A DNA stretch of 64,000 nucleotides from Acidobacteriota bacterium (GTDB lineage: Bacteria > Acidobacteriota > Terriglobia > Terriglobales > Acidobacteriaceae), in the NCBI GenBank assembly GCA_021816455.1, contig JAKAXU010000002.1, forward strand, positions 1-64,000. Direction: 5' to 3'. The notes under the pieces were generated by a model, which saw nothing but the letters and a program-made list of their open reading frames with translations, searched no databases and was not told where the DNA came from. Positions within the stretch are counted from its first letter, which is position 1. Each line of letters opens with the position of its first letter. Of the stretch, positions 1 through 10,270 are shown piece by piece. The position numbers and the translations under genes are program-made.

Positions 1-270
1 AAAAGACCTCCACCCAAGCGCCAAACCCAGACTGAAGACTACTCCGAGACCGAATGACCACCCTTCTGCCCTATCAGACCACCGAGCTGTCGGATGAAAT
101 CGATCCGTGTGAGAAATCGCGGCTAGACCAGGTTAAGACAGATTGGGCCGCGCCTCGCCTGCGCAGAAGCGAGGAAAGATTGCCGAAATCCATCGCGGAA
201 TCCGTTTGCGCGCCTTCTGCGGAAGCTTGTCGGGAGATTGGACGCCTCGGGCGCGGGATCGGGCAGAGAA
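1..270. other. Left-edge stretch without a supported gene
   Basis: No reading frame here looks like a real protein: the short open frames are arginine- and proline-rich and lack convincing ribosome binding sites. It lies 3' of the leftward tRNA-Thr. No clear terminator hairpin or other structured element was seen. Confidence 0.5.
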
Positions 271-346
<76 letters not shown>

Positions 347-815
347 CAGCGCCAGCCTCGATTCTACAAGGCTTGTCGGCACAGGTAAAGACCGCGCAGC
401 CTGATCTCCGGCCCAATCTGAACGGTACGAATCCACACCCACGCAGCTGGACCTGGTAAACCTATCCACGCAAATCCTGACTACGCAATCTCAACAACGC
501 AAATCCGGGGAGAACTACTATTGACGACGCTGGGGAAGAAAACCGGGAGAGCTGCCACGCTTCGCAGCAACCCTTCCCGTAAAGTAGCAGCTCCGGCAGA
601 GGCAAGGCCGCCGGAAGCAGCATGGACAAAGCTTAGGACGAGAGGAACGGCCTGTCAAGCCAGCCATGATCGCGCAATAAACTGATTATTATGAATAACA
701 TATTAGGATTTCTGCGGGCGCTTAAGAAGCGGGTTGCAGGCGATTTTTCCACCCGGATTCCACCCGCTTCCGGCGGGTTTTCTTCCGGTTCTTTCGGGTT
801 TTCAGCACCCGTTTT
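347..815. other. Intergenic region, no gene seen
   Basis: About 470 bases between the tRNA-Thr 5' end and the stop of the leftward DUF6599-like gene. No open frame looks coding. A hairpin at about 762-777 (ACCCGC, loop TTCC, GCGGGT-type arm) is followed on the plus strand by TTTTC. The purine-rich block around 520-610 has short self-complementary pieces but does not match any riboswitch consensus I could recall. Confidence 0.45.
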
Positions 816-2045
816 TCAGTGCAGATCCAGCCGCGTAAATTCTTCGTCAAAAATCGTCGAAGCCGGTTTGCCCTGGGCCAGCCGGAGCAACGCCCGACCT
901 CCGCCCAGGAAGAGCGCCACCGAGAGCGCCGCTACAAACATCACCGCCACCAGCAGCAAAATGCCCAGCAGCAGTTTGGCCGTCTTCTGCACCTCGGTGG
1001 GAGCATCCCCGCCCGGAAGCGTCGAGACGTCGGCCTCGTAGTGCACCAGCCCAAGCAGACGTCGCGCGTCGTCGGGAATCGCATCCCCGCAGACGACAGC
1101 CACCAGCGGCCCGCTGCGCTTCACCTGGACCGATCCTGGCGTTGAGTTGGCCAGCGCCGCAGTCCACGGGTGCTGCGCGGAATTGCCTGCTTTCACATAG
1201 GCTGCGACCGCCTGCATGGCTACCGCCGCCATCTGGGGCGTGGGATAGTTGATCAGGGTCAGCGTCTCCGGACCGGAGCGCAGGGAATAGTTGGCTGTCA
1301 CCGCCTCGGCTCCGCGATCGAAGCCCACCAGCCCCGGCGGCAACACCCCGCCTGAACCCGCGTATCCGGCCGGTCCCAGCGCATAGTGCGTCGTCTGAGG
1401 GTCCAGCGGGCCATCGCCTAGCAGATTCGGCAGGTCGCCGACCACCGGAGGAGCCAGCGATTTATCCGTTTGCGGACGCGGCAGATCCCTCGCCAGCTCG
1501 CGCAGGTCGGCCGCCGTCATCGCGGAAACGTGCGAGACCGTCGCATCGACGAAGACACCGCCCTGCCAGAAGAGAATCCGCTCATGGTCGGAGGCTGCGC
1601 CGGTGCCAATCTCTTCCCTGGGCCATCCCGAATGCCGATAGAAAGTGTAGGCACCATAGGCGCCGGTCGCGTCGGCAAAGCGCAAGGCCCGCACCGTCAG
1701 CTTCTCAGTTCCGCGCGCGTAGTTTGCTGTCACTCCATCGGCGAAGCCATATTCGCCGAGCGCCGCTGCGTTGTCGGCATCGGCCTGGGCCGACGTGACC
1801 AGCGCAGTGGCTGCGCCTACCCGCCTCCATCCGGCAAAATCCTCCGGCAACAGCGGTGCCGGCGCATTGGAACTCACCTTCGCGCTCTGCGTTCCGGCCA
1901 GTGCCGCCGCTTTCCCGCCAGGCCTGGAAGCCGTCACGGTCACCTGCGCGGCCTGCGCGCAGATGCCTCCTGCCAGGGTTCCTGCCAGGAGTACCGCCGT
2001 CCCTGCTGCCACTGCCTTGAATATCCTGTCTGCTCGCGCACCCAT
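816..2045 (-). CDS. Secreted/membrane-anchored DUF6599-like protein
   Basis: Protein of about 409 residues. The chosen ATG (2045) is preceded by GGAG and is followed directly by a basic n-region and a hydrophobic signal segment ([17 protein letters not shown]); a longer frame upstream would bury this signal. Two similar halves follow (about residues 75-190 and 215-340). They carry aromatic-rich motifs such as [14 protein letters not shown], which I associate with the acidobacterial DUF6599 family. A C-terminal transmembrane helix ([20 protein letters not shown]) is followed by a short cytoplasmic tail. This suggests a periplasmic protein anchored at its C-terminus. Its biochemical role is unknown. 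The gene diverges from the PfpI gene at 2205. The family name is from memory of the motif pattern; the topology is directly visible. Confidence 0.8.
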   Translation of the reverse strand: MGARADRIFKAVAAGTAVLLAGTLAGGICAQAAQVTVTASRPGGKAAALAGTQSAKVSSNAPAPLLPEDFAGWRRVGAATALVTSAQADADNAAALGEYGFADGVTANYARGTEKLTVRALRFADATGAYGAYTFYRHSGWPREEIGTGAASDHERILFWQGGVFVDATVSHVSAMTAADLRELARDLPRPQTDKSLAPPVVGDLPNLLGDGPLDPQTTHYALGPAGYAGSGGVLPPGLVGFDRGAEAVTANYSLRSGPETLTLINYPTPQMAAVAMQAVAAYVKAGNSAQHPWTAALANSTPGSVQVKRSGPLVAVVCGDAIPDDARRLLGLVHYEADVSTLPGGDAPTEVQKTAKLLLGILLLVAVMFVAALSVALFLGGGRALLRLAQGKPASTIFDEEFTRLDLH

Positions 2046-2204
2046 GCACTCCAAGCCTATACCGTTTCCGCCGCGCCTGTCAGCGTTCTCCCGCGCCTGA
2101 CCAGGGTTGCATTTTCCCCTGCCGCAAACCTCCGCGCAGGAGAGTCTGCTGCGCAGCACGGCGCTGCCCGGAACGCGCTATCATGCGGGCAGGAGGGTTT
2201 CCCC

Positions 2205-2807
2205 ATGGCCCACGCAAAACTGCTCATGCTCGTCGGCGATTTCGTCGAAGACTACGAAGTCATGGTGCCGTTTCAGGCGCTTCAGATGGTCGGCCACACA
2301 GTCGATGCCGTCTGCCCCGGCAAGTCCGTCGGCGAGAGGGTCCGCACCGCCATTCACGATTTTGAAGGCGACCAGACGTACTCCGAAAAACCGGGCCACA
2401 ACTTCGCGCTCAACGCCGACTTCAGCAAGGTCGATCCGGCTCGCTACGACGGCCTGGTCATCCCTGGCGGCCGCGCGCCGGAGTATCTGCGGCTGAACGA
2501 TCGTGTGCTGGAGATCGTCCGCCATTTCGCCCACTCCGACAAACCCATCGCGGCCATCTGTCACGGAGCGCAGATTCTGGCCGCTGCGGGCGTTATCGCC
2601 GGCCGCGAAGTCAGTGCTTACCCGGCCTGCTCGCCGGAGGTTGTTCTGGCCGGTGGCCGTTACGCCTCCATTGCGGTCACCGACGCGGTCGCCGATGGCA
2701 ATCTGGTGACCGCACCGGCCTGGCCGGCTCACCCCACATGGCTGGCAAAATTCCAGCAGGTACTCCTTGCCCACCTTGCTGCGCAGGGAGCCGCAGTTGC
2801 CGTTTGA
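2205..2807 (+). CDS. DJ-1/PfpI family protein (type 1 glutamine amidotransferase-like)
   Basis: 200 residues, the usual length for the PfpI/DJ-1 family. ATG 2205 sits 8 bases after a perfect AGGAGG. The N-terminal beta strand [20 protein letters not shown], the VIPGG turn and the nucleophile elbow [10 protein letters not shown] with its central cysteine are typical. The conserved early acidic residue (E in VEDYEV) should hydrogen-bond that cysteine. Members act as proteases, glyoxalases, deglycases or chaperones; the sequence alone does not choose between these. The stop overlaps the start of the AsmA-like gene, suggesting coupled translation. Confidence 0.9.
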   Translation: MAHAKLLMLVGDFVEDYEVMVPFQALQMVGHTVDAVCPGKSVGERVRTAIHDFEGDQTYSEKPGHNFALNADFSKVDPARYDGLVIPGGRAPEYLRLNDRVLEIVRHFAHSDKPIAAICHGAQILAAAGVIAGREVSAYPACSPEVVLAGGRYASIAVTDAVADGNLVTAPAWPAHPTWLAKFQQVLLAHLAAQGAAVAV

Positions 2808-4743
2808 CGCATCTCCGCCGCTTCGCCTGCTGCGCGCCCGCTGGCTCCGTTTTACCCTGCTCGCACTCGCCCTGGCGGCGGCTCTTCTGTTCGCGCTTGG
2901 CCTCTGGCTGGTGCGCCAGGCAGAGCCGCTCGTCCGCGCGAGCCTCATCGGCTCTCTCAAGCAGCGCTTTCATTCCCGCGTCGAGCTGGACAGCTTTCAC
3001 TTCACCCTGCACAATCCTTCATTGACCGGTGGCACAGCCATCGCACGGATCGACGGCCTGCGCATCTGGCTGCCGCAGCCCGACCCAGTTGCTGCCGCGG
3101 ATCCGCTGCTGAGCACTCCCTGGATCAACATCCAGCATCTGCGCTTCACCGCCTCGCTCAGCTTCCTGCGCGGCGGCCCGCTGCTCCTGCGCGACGTTCA
3201 GGTCGAGGGCGTCCGCCTGCTGATTCCGCCCAAAGACTATCGTCGACGCATCACGGGATCGAATTCCGCACGCCCGCTGTCGGAGTCCTCCCCGGCGTCA
3301 TCTGTCGGCATGAAAACCGAACCAGCCCGCCCTGAACTGCTCCATCCGCCGCGCATTCAGGTCGACCAGATCGACTGCCGCGATGTTTTTCTCGAGATGG
3401 AGCGCGAACCCGCCCGCTCCGACGCAGGAGACTCCGTGCATCCGGCCAAACCCTCCGCCGCAACCGCTCTGTATAGCTCGGCGACGCAGCCATCCGGTCG
3501 GCTGCCCGCAGGACAATCGCTCCCGAAACGGCTCACAAAGAGCGCGCAGGGATCTCTGCAGCCCGCAAAACAGCCGCTGCAATTCCAGATATCCAGCTTG
3601 CTTCTAACTCCGCATCGCGACGGCGGGCTGATCGGTTTCACGCTCCAGATGACCAATCCCCACCCGACCGGTCTGATCGTCGCCACCGGCTTGCTCGGCC
3701 CCTGGCAGGCGACTCAACCAGACGCCAAACGCGATTCGAATGCCAGCTTTGACCCGGGCGCGCTTCCGCTCAGCGGCAACTATCGCTTTGAGCACGCTGA
3801 TCTGGGCAGCTTCCGCGGCATCGCCGGCACGCTCGCCTCCACCGGCAACTTTACCGGTATCCTGCATCAGGTTCAGATTTCCGGCCAAATCTCGACGCCG
3901 GATTTCCGTCTCACCCGTCACGGCGTCGTTCCGCCGGAGTCGATTGGCCTGCCGCTGGCCGCGCACTTTTCCGCCACCGTCGACGGAACCAATGGCAACA
4001 CTGTTCTCGACTCCGTAGAAGCCACTCTTGGCCACACCCCTCTCCGGGCCAGTGGTCAGATTCTTCGCGTCGCCGAAATCGGCCCGGCCGCGCCGCGCAT
4101 CGGCCATGACCTCCAGCTTCATATTCGCGTCGATCGCGGACAGATTGCCGACCTGCTCCAGGTCGTCACTGCCAGTTCTTCGCCGCTGGTCACCGGATTC
4201 GTCACCCTGACGGACGATCTCCATCTTCCGCCCGGCAACGATTCCTTCCGCGAGCGCCTGATGCTCGACGGCCACTTCGACGCTACCGATGTCCACTTCA
4301 CCAGCCCGCGCGTCGAACGCGATCTTGAACAACTCAGCCTGCGCGGCCAAGGCCATCCCGAGGCGCTGCGCAACGGTTCGTCCGTAACGGTCGCCTCCAC
4401 CATGGCCGGAGACTTCACGCTCGACTCCGGCGTCCTCAACCTGCCCGATCTTGCCTACACCGTCCCCGGCGCGCAGATTCGACTTCGCGGCACTTATACC
4501 CTGGAAGGCGGAGCGCTCGATTTCTCCGGCGACGCACGCACCCAGGCCACTCTTTCGCAGCTCGTCGGCGGCTGGAAGGGAGTGCTGCTCAGCCCGATGA
4601 ATCATTTCCTCTCTAAAAACGGTGCCGGTACCGACATTCCGGTCCATTTGACCGGGACGCGCGCGGAGCCACGCCTGACGATCGACTTCAGTCGGCTCGG
4701 CAAGTCCGAGCAGCCGTCGGCACCCAATACGCCAAAGCCCTGA
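2797..4743 (+). CDS. AsmA-like membrane-anchored protein
   Basis: About 648 residues from TTG 2797, chosen because AGGGAG lies 6 bases upstream; TTG 2767 in the same frame would add 10 residues. It overlaps the PfpI gene by 11 bases. An N-terminal transmembrane anchor (about residues 18-40, [17 protein letters not shown]) is followed by a long beta-rich periplasmic region. The tail ([17 protein letters not shown]) resembles the closing motif of AsmA/TamB-like proteins. Such proteins are implicated in lipid traffic and outer-membrane assembly. A proline/serine-rich linker at about 130-240 is poorly conserved in appearance. Family assignment rests on architecture and the C-terminal pattern. Confidence 0.75.
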   Translation: MPFDASPPLRLLRARWLRFTLLALALAAALLFALGLWLVRQAEPLVRASLIGSLKQRFHSRVELDSFHFTLHNPSLTGGTAIARIDGLRIWLPQPDPVAAADPLLSTPWINIQHLRFTASLSFLRGGPLLLRDVQVEGVRLLIPPKDYRRRITGSNSARPLSESSPASSVGMKTEPARPELLHPPRIQVDQIDCRDVFLEMEREPARSDAGDSVHPAKPSAATALYSSATQPSGRLPAGQSLPKRLTKSAQGSLQPAKQPLQFQISSLLLTPHRDGGLIGFTLQMTNPHPTGLIVATGLLGPWQATQPDAKRDSNASFDPGALPLSGNYRFEHADLGSFRGIAGTLASTGNFTGILHQVQISGQISTPDFRLTRHGVVPPESIGLPLAAHFSATVDGTNGNTVLDSVEATLGHTPLRASGQILRVAEIGPAAPRIGHDLQLHIRVDRGQIADLLQVVTASSSPLVTGFVTLTDDLHLPPGNDSFRERLMLDGHFDATDVHFTSPRVERDLEQLSLRGQGHPEALRNGSSVTVASTMAGDFTLDSGVLNLPDLAYTVPGAQIRLRGTYTLEGGALDFSGDARTQATLSQLVGGWKGVLLSPMNHFLSKNGAGTDIPVHLTGTRAEPRLTIDFSRLGKSEQPSAPNTPKP

Positions 4744-4891
4744 GCCACACGTTCATCCTGCACTCCCTCCCCCGCACCGTATACAAATCGCTCGCGAATG
4801 GATTAACTTTGGCAAGTCAGCCTGTTGTCCACTCCTCATGCGTCGAAATCCGCACCGGGCAGCCAGCCGATACTCTCGGAGGAAATTCAAA

Positions 4892-6748
4892 ATGAAACGT
4901 ACGCACCGCCACGCGCGGCTCCGCTCCTGGGCCTCGGCAGGATGCTCATCGATCCTGGCCACGGCTCTGATCCTGTCAGCCGCTCCTGCGAGCTTTGGAC
5001 AGATGTCCAGCTCATCCGATTCGTCCACTCCATCCAGCTCCGATTCGTCCAGCTCCGCCCTTGCACAGCAGCGCCTGCTCAACTGGTGGAAGAACGCCGT
5101 CGTCTACGAGGTTTACCCGCGCAGCTTTCAGGACTCCAACGGAGACGGCATCGGGGACCTGAACGGAATCACCTCGCGCCTCGACTACCTCAGACGACTG
5201 GGTGTCGACGCGATCTGGCTGACGCCGATGTATCCGTCGCCGCAGGTCGATTTCGGCTACGACATCTCCAACTACGAAGCCATCGATCCGCAGTACGGCA
5301 CCATGGCCGACTTCGATCGCCTGATCGTCGAGGCCAACAAGCGCCACATCCGCGTGATGCTCGACATGGTGATGAACCACTCCTCGGATCAACATCCCTG
5401 GTTTCTGGAATCGCGCAGCTCGCGCGACAATCCCAAGCGCGACTGGTACGTGTGGAAAGACGGCAAAGGCGAAACCGCCACCAGTCCCGGAGAGCCGCCC
5501 AACAACTGGCAATCCGCCTTCGGTCACTCTGCCTGGCAGTGGGATCCGAAGACCCGCCAGTACTACTACCACAAGTTCTACATCCAGCAGCCGGACTTCA
5601 ACTGGAACAACCCTGAGGTGCAGAAAGCCTTCGACCAGATTCTCAACTTCTGGATGGACAAGGGTGTAGCGGGCTTCCGCTTCGACGCTATTACAACGCT
5701 CTTCGAAGACCCCTCCTTGACAGATGAAAAGGTCGTCCTCGGCAAGGACGGTAAGCCGAAGATCAACGCCTTTGGCGATGAAGTTGTGGACGGCAAAAAG
5801 ACCGACAATCTGCCCAAGAACCACGTTGTCATCGCCCACATCCGCAGCGTCATGGATCAGGCTCCGGATTCGTCCTTCCCCGGCAAGCGCGTGATGATCG
5901 GCGAGACCTACGTGCCCACCATCCACGATCTGCTGAACATGTACGGCACGCCGCAGCAGCCTGAGTTCGAGCTGCCCATGGACACCCAGATCGGCTTCAT
6001 CAACAAGCTCGATGTGGCCACGTTCCGGAGCAAGATCAACGACGCCGAAACGCGCCTTGACGGCAATGTTCCGCTACTCGTCTTTGAGAATCACGACAAC
6101 CCGCGCATCGACGCGCGCTATGGCGACGGTGTGCATAACACCGACATCACGCGCGTGATCTCCACCCTGCTGTTTGCCACACGCGGCGCTTCGCTGTTTT
6201 ACTACGGCAGCGAGATCGGCATGAAGACCACACCACCCACACGCAAGGAAGATGTGCGCGACCCGGTCGGCATCACCGGCTGGCCGAAGGAAAAAGGCCG
6301 CGACGGCGAGCGCACCCCGATGCAGTGGGATGACTCGAAGTACGCCGGATTCTCCACCGTCAAGCCCTGGCTGCCCATCCCACCCAACAAGGCCACCATC
6401 AACGTGAAAACCGAGCAGGCGGAACCCAATTCGATCCTCGCCTGGTACGAAGCGCTGATCCACCTGAAGAAGACCAACCCGACCTTACGCGAAGGCTCTA
6501 ACGTCATGCTCGACACCACCAACACCAAGGTGCTGAGCTGGCTGCGCAAAGGCCCCGGCAAGGATGCCGTCGTGGTGGCCACCAACTTCACTGCCCAGCC
6601 ACAGACGGTGAATCTGAGCGCGGCTTCAGCCGGCGTCGTTGGCACGCATCTCACCACGCTGCTCAAGACGCCCGGCTCAGCCGACCCGACCAGCATCACC
6701 GCTGTTTCGTTGCCGCCGTTCGGGGTCTACATCGGCCAGGTCGAGTAG
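4892..6748 (+). CDS. Exported GH13 alpha-glucosidase / trehalose synthase-like enzyme
   Basis: 618 residues from ATG 4892, which has AGGAGGAAA upstream and starts a classic signal peptide ending near ASFGQ. A serine/aspartate-rich linker follows, then a full GH13 barrel. Visible GH13 regions are DMVMNH (I), GFRFDAITTL (II, nucleophile D265), IGETY (III, acid/base E338) and FENHDNPR (IV, D402). The QDSNGDGIGDLNGI segment is typical of oligo-1,6-glucosidases, alpha-glucosidases and trehalose synthases. The substrate cannot be fixed from sequence: it should cleave or rearrange small alpha-glucosides. The signal peptide places it in the periplasm or outside. The gene is monocistronic and ends in a strong terminator. 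Confidence 0.92.
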   Translation: MKRTHRHARLRSWASAGCSSILATALILSAAPASFGQMSSSSDSSTPSSSDSSSSALAQQRLLNWWKNAVVYEVYPRSFQDSNGDGIGDLNGITSRLDYLRRLGVDAIWLTPMYPSPQVDFGYDISNYEAIDPQYGTMADFDRLIVEANKRHIRVMLDMVMNHSSDQHPWFLESRSSRDNPKRDWYVWKDGKGETATSPGEPPNNWQSAFGHSAWQWDPKTRQYYYHKFYIQQPDFNWNNPEVQKAFDQILNFWMDKGVAGFRFDAITTLFEDPSLTDEKVVLGKDGKPKINAFGDEVVDGKKTDNLPKNHVVIAHIRSVMDQAPDSSFPGKRVMIGETYVPTIHDLLNMYGTPQQPEFELPMDTQIGFINKLDVATFRSKINDAETRLDGNVPLLVFENHDNPRIDARYGDGVHNTDITRVISTLLFATRGASLFYYGSEIGMKTTPPTRKEDVRDPVGITGWPKEKGRDGERTPMQWDDSKYAGFSTVKPWLPIPPNKATINVKTEQAEPNSILAWYEALIHLKKTNPTLREGSNVMLDTTNTKVLSWLRKGPGKDAVVVATNFTAQPQTVNLSAASAGVVGTHLTTLLKTPGSADPTSITAVSLPPFGVYIGQVE

Positions 6749-6783
6749 CGAGCCGCCGGCAGAATCCCGCACGGAAGCCAGAC

Positions 6784-6824
6784 AAAAGCGGGCAGGGAAT
6801 CGATGCGATTCCCTGCCCGCTTTT
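6784..6824. terminator. Strong bidirectional rho-independent terminator
   Basis: A perfect 19-bp stem (AAAAGCGGGCAGGGAATCG) with a 3-base loop (ATG), flanked by A-run on the left and TTTTCTTT on the right. It can end the GH13 gene and, in reverse, the leftward NO-reductase operon. Confidence 0.9.
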
Positions 6825-7025
6825 CTTTCCCATCTGCGCCGCCTGGAAACGGCCAACAATTTCCCCAAACAAAGCATAAGCCTCGATCTGCTGCGCGTCG
6901 GCTGAAATGCGCCAGCTAAATGTCTGATTGTCAGTGGACTCGTTGTCTACCCACTTCTCGTGGTGTGTCAAGTATGTTGATGCCGGTTCCTAGGGCGGAT
7001 ATTCTCCACGGATGGGTGAGGGATT

Positions 7026-7406
7026 TCAAAAAGCGCGTGTAGAGTGAGATCGAGCAGTATGCGGATAAGAAGTGAGGAACTCCTTCAGCGCAACGGCATT
7101 GTTGTGCTCTGCATCATGGCTGCTATAGAGCAACGTGACGTTTTCGCTGCGTGCCGTTTCCAGAAGAAAATGCCACGGCGCCGGATTCTCCTTAAGCTCG
7201 GCAAAGTAGCGCCGACGAAATTCTTCCCATCGTGCGGTGTCGTGATGAAACCATCTCCGCAGATCGGTGCTCGGGGCGACATCCTTCAGCCACGCCCGGA
7301 TTTCCAGTGAAGATTTCTTCATGCCGCGAGGCCATAACCGCTCAACCAGAAAGCGGGCGCCGTCCGCGCTGTCGGGCGAATCGTACACACGCTTGAGCTG
7401 AATCAT
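7026..7406 (-). CDS. DUF488 family protein (YeaO-like)
   Basis: 126 residues, starting MIQLKRVYD. The signature RFLVERLWPRGMKK and the helical DLRRWFHHDTARWEEFRRRY match the small DUF488/YeaO family. The later YSSHDAEHNNAVALKEFL segment is also typical. No catalytic function is established for the family. It is the last gene of a leftward set behind the cupin and NO reductase, with 40 bases separating it from the cupin. This suggests a role in the response to nitrogen oxides, which is inference from position only. Confidence 0.88.
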   Translation of the reverse strand: MIQLKRVYDSPDSADGARFLVERLWPRGMKKSSLEIRAWLKDVAPSTDLRRWFHHDTARWEEFRRRYFAELKENPAPWHFLLETARSENVTLLYSSHDAEHNNAVALKEFLTSYPHTARSHSTRAF

Positions 7407-7446
7407 CGCAATCCCTCCGACGAGAGCGGTTTTGCAGGCACCTGGC

Positions 7447-7764
7447 CTACTTTTCTTTTATCTGAACAAGTAGCATCTTGAGCGGAGATTTTGCGATGAT
7501 GCCATGAGGCAGCATGGGCGGCATGTGGACAAACGCCCCCTGCTGTACATTAACCCTGTCTTCGCCCAACAGGAGTTCGGCTTCGCCCTCAAGGAAGTAG
7601 AGAATGGCGGGCGTGGGCGCGGAATGAGCAGAGAGTTCCTGACCCGCTGAAAAACCGAACAGTGTGACATTTACCGCATCATCCTTACGCAGGACGCGGC
7701 TCAAGATTCCGTTCTCCGGCGGCGTGATCTCCTGGGATATCTTGGCGAAAAATGTGTACTCCAT
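7447..7764 (-). CDS. Small single-domain cupin protein
   Basis: 105 residues from the ATG at 7764, chosen because AAGGAG lies 6 bases upstream; a longer frame begins at 7821. The cupin core is clear: motif 1 around ELSAHSAPTPAILYFLEG and motif 2 around MPPMLPHGI. Motif 1 has one histidine rather than the usual HxH pair, so metal binding may be altered. Similar mini-cupins bind small ligands or metals. It lies between NO reductase and DUF488 in the same direction, so it is probably co-transcribed with them. Confidence 0.87.
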   Translation of the reverse strand: MEYTFFAKISQEITPPENGILSRVLRKDDAVNVTLFGFSAGQELSAHSAPTPAILYFLEGEAELLLGEDRVNVQQGAFVHMPPMLPHGIIAKSPLKMLLVQIKEK

Positions 7765-7866
7765 AGCAGACTCCTTCATAAGCGTTGACTCGGTTGAAAG
7801 TGAAATGCGCGGCGCTTTCAAGCGGAAGACTCCGGAGGAAACGCCGCGCGGTTTTCAGTTTACCTG

Positions 7867-10152
7867 TCAGTTAAAAGCGGGCTGATTAACTCCTTCGCGA
7901 AGAGCGGCGTTCTGTCCGGCGGGAGTATCGCTGGCGTAAGAGTGTCCGGTCAGCAGCCCGAGCACGAACCAGGCAAAAAGCGCTGCGCCGATGGAGAAGA
8001 CAATATCGCCGGGAACCCGCATCCAGCGCAGGGTCTGCATCGTGTTGGACTGCATGAACTCAGCAGAGCGCGCATACCATGTGCCGTACTGGATGGAAGC
8101 CATGGCTTGCAGCAGGCCTACGGGCAGCAGGCTGAGGAGCGACATGAGGGCGAGGCCGATATTGAGTGACCAGAAGGACCACTTCAAGGCTCCCTGCTTC
8201 CACGGACGGCCGGGCTTGAGCGCGCGCAGGCAGAAGAGTGTCAAGCCCAGGCCGAGCATTCCATAGACGCCAAAGAGCGCGGTATGGCCATGCAGCGGCG
8301 TAAGGTTGAGGCCTTGCACATAGTAGAGCGAGATGGGCGGATTGATGAGAAAGCCGAAGATCCCTGCTCCAACCATGTTCCAGAAGGCCACGGCTACGAA
8401 GAAATAGATCGGCCATTGATAGTTGGCGATCCACGGCGATTTCCTCGTCGGCTGCGCGATGCGCAGGTTATCCCACGCCTCGTAACCGATCAAGGCCAGC
8501 GGCGCCACTTCGAATGCGCTGAAGATTGCGCCCAGGGCGATGACTGCGGGCGTCGCGCCGGCGAAGTAGAGATGATGGAAAGTGCCAATGATTCCGCCGG
8601 AGAGAAAGATGATGGTCGAAAACAGGGCGGCCCTGGTTGCGGAACGAATCTCGATCAACTGAAGGCGAGTGAAGAGGAAGCCGATGACCACCGTGGCAAA
8701 GACTTCAAAGAAGCCCTCGACCCAGAGGTGAACAACCCACCAGCGCCAGTATTCCGCCGTGACGAGATTGCTGCGCTGGCCATACATGAGGCCGGCTGCG
8801 TAGAACATCGGAATGGCGATGCTGGAGATGAGAAAGAGCGTGAGCAGCGCGCGGTCTTCGCTCTTGCGCGCGAGCGCCGGCTTGAGCGAGCGTACCATCA
8901 ACACCAGCCACAATACCAGGCCGATGAACAAGAGGATCTGCCAGAACCTTCCCAGGTCTACATACTCATAGCCCTGGCTGCCGAACCAGAACCACTTGTT
9001 GCCAAGGCGCTGCTGAATGCCCATCCACTCGCCGACCAGCGAGCCGCCGACAACGAGAACCAGCGCGCCGAAGAGCGCGTTGACGCCCAGCCGCTGAAAC
9101 TTCGGCTCGTGGCCGCTCACCGCCGGGCCGACGTAGAGGCCTGTCGCAAGCCACGAGGTTGCAATCCAGAAGATGGCCAGTTGCAGGTGCCAGGTGCGCG
9201 TGACGGCGTAGGGAAGATAGCGGTCCAGAGGAAAGCCGTAGAAACCGTGGCCTTCGACTCCGTAATGCGCGGTCAGCACGCCCATCAGAATCTGAACGCC
9301 CCAGAGAGCCATCACGACGAAAAAGTACTTGATGGTGGCGCGCTGCGATGGCGTGGGCTGCATAGCCAAGAAGGGATCGCTCGCCGGATACGGACCATGA
9401 GCCGGAGATTTCTCCTGGGATGCGTACCACCAGACGAGGCCGCCGATGCCAGCCAACAGACCCACGAAACTGATCACGCTCCACACCACAGCGCCGGGCG
9501 TAGGCTGGTTTCCTACCAGCGGCTCATGCGGCCAGTTGTTGGTGTAGGTGACCGTGGAGCCGGGCCGCTCGGTCGTGGCCGCCCATGCTGTCCACCAGAA
9601 AAAGGCGGCCATCTGCTTCTGCTTGACGGCGTCGGTCAGTGCGCCTTGCGGAATGGCGTAGGCCGCGCGTCCGGCGGAGAAGATGTTGGCATAATACGCG
9701 GCTAGTTGACGGAATGCCGCTGCGCGATCGTCATCGATGGTAATCCGGTTATGCGCGGCATCGTAGGTGTTGGCACGCATCTCGCGGAGCAGTCGCGCCT
9801 TGAGCACGGCCTGTTGGTCCAGGTTTAGCGCGGCAAAGTCGTGGGCACCGTCACGCACTGCCCAGCCGTTGAGCAGAATCTCCGACTCACGATGCAGCCA
9901 GTCGGCAGTCCAGTCGGGAGCGACGTACGCGCCATGGCCCCAGACCGTGCCGATTTCCTGGCCGCCGATAGACTGCCACACGCCCTGGCCATCGGTGATA
10001 GTAGAGCCAGTAAAGAGAAGCTGGCCGTCCGTCGTGTAGACATCCGGTAGGGGCGGAGCCTGACTGATCATCTTTCGTCCCACGCCCCCGAGAACGGCGA
10101 ACGATCCGATAAGCACGGCGGCCAGCGCCAGCCAATAACGCTTGTAGGACAT
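7867..10152 (-). CDS. norZ: Quinol-dependent nitric oxide reductase (qNOR)
   Basis: About 761 residues. The start at 10152 has GAGG 8 bases upstream; an in-frame ATG at 10197 lacks a good ribosome site. The protein reduces NO to N2O in the cytoplasmic membrane, taking electrons directly from quinol. Length and order fit qNOR: one N-terminal helix (ALAAVLIGSFAVLGGVG), a periplasmic cytochrome c-like domain without a CxxCH heme motif, then about 12 helices of the heme-copper oxidase fold. Histidines for hemes and non-heme iron lie in segments such as RWWVVHLWVEGFFEV and GTFHHLYF. The VEGFFEVFA glutamates are typical of NO reductases. First gene of the qNOR-cupin-DUF488 set. Confidence 0.95.
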   Translation of the reverse strand: MSYKRYWLALAAVLIGSFAVLGGVGRKMISQAPPLPDVYTTDGQLLFTGSTITDGQGVWQSIGGQEIGTVWGHGAYVAPDWTADWLHRESEILLNGWAVRDGAHDFAALNLDQQAVLKARLLREMRANTYDAAHNRITIDDDRAAAFRQLAAYYANIFSAGRAAYAIPQGALTDAVKQKQMAAFFWWTAWAATTERPGSTVTYTNNWPHEPLVGNQPTPGAVVWSVISFVGLLAGIGGLVWWYASQEKSPAHGPYPASDPFLAMQPTPSQRATIKYFFVVMALWGVQILMGVLTAHYGVEGHGFYGFPLDRYLPYAVTRTWHLQLAIFWIATSWLATGLYVGPAVSGHEPKFQRLGVNALFGALVLVVGGSLVGEWMGIQQRLGNKWFWFGSQGYEYVDLGRFWQILLFIGLVLWLVLMVRSLKPALARKSEDRALLTLFLISSIAIPMFYAAGLMYGQRSNLVTAEYWRWWVVHLWVEGFFEVFATVVIGFLFTRLQLIEIRSATRAALFSTIIFLSGGIIGTFHHLYFAGATPAVIALGAIFSAFEVAPLALIGYEAWDNLRIAQPTRKSPWIANYQWPIYFFVAVAFWNMVGAGIFGFLINPPISLYYVQGLNLTPLHGHTALFGVYGMLGLGLTLFCLRALKPGRPWKQGALKWSFWSLNIGLALMSLLSLLPVGLLQAMASIQYGTWYARSAEFMQSNTMQTLRWMRVPGDIVFSIGAALFAWFVLGLLTGHSYASDTPAGQNAALREGVNQPAFN

Positions 10153-10235
10153 TGCTTGCCTCGATTCAAAGTGAAGTTTCTTCTTGCTGCTATTCATAAC
10201 CGTAGAACGGCGGCAATCTGATTGCAGGGACTTTT

Positions 10236-10270
10236 GTCACAAGGTCTAAAGGTGTGACTTTATTTGTGAC
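10236..10270. promoter_or_regulatory. Candidate operator upstream of NO reductase
   Basis: An inverted pair GTCACAA (10236-10242) and TTGTGAC (10264-10270) is separated by 21 bases, with a further GTGTGAC between them (10252-10258). It sits about 85-120 bases before the qNOR start, a usual place for a regulator site. It does not match the NsrR consensus I know, and no regulator gene is adjacent. Confidence 0.4.

Noticed and set aside
520-610. Possible riboswitch or structured RNA
   Set aside because: GGGAGAG and GCAGCAACCC words recall pieces of SAM or glycine riboswitches, but the conserved cores and downstream target gene are missing.
1470-2204. Long plus-strand open frame upstream of the PfpI gene
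   Set aside because: It is antisense to the DUF6599-like gene, His/Arg-rich, and the AGGAGG before ATG 2205 fixes the real start.
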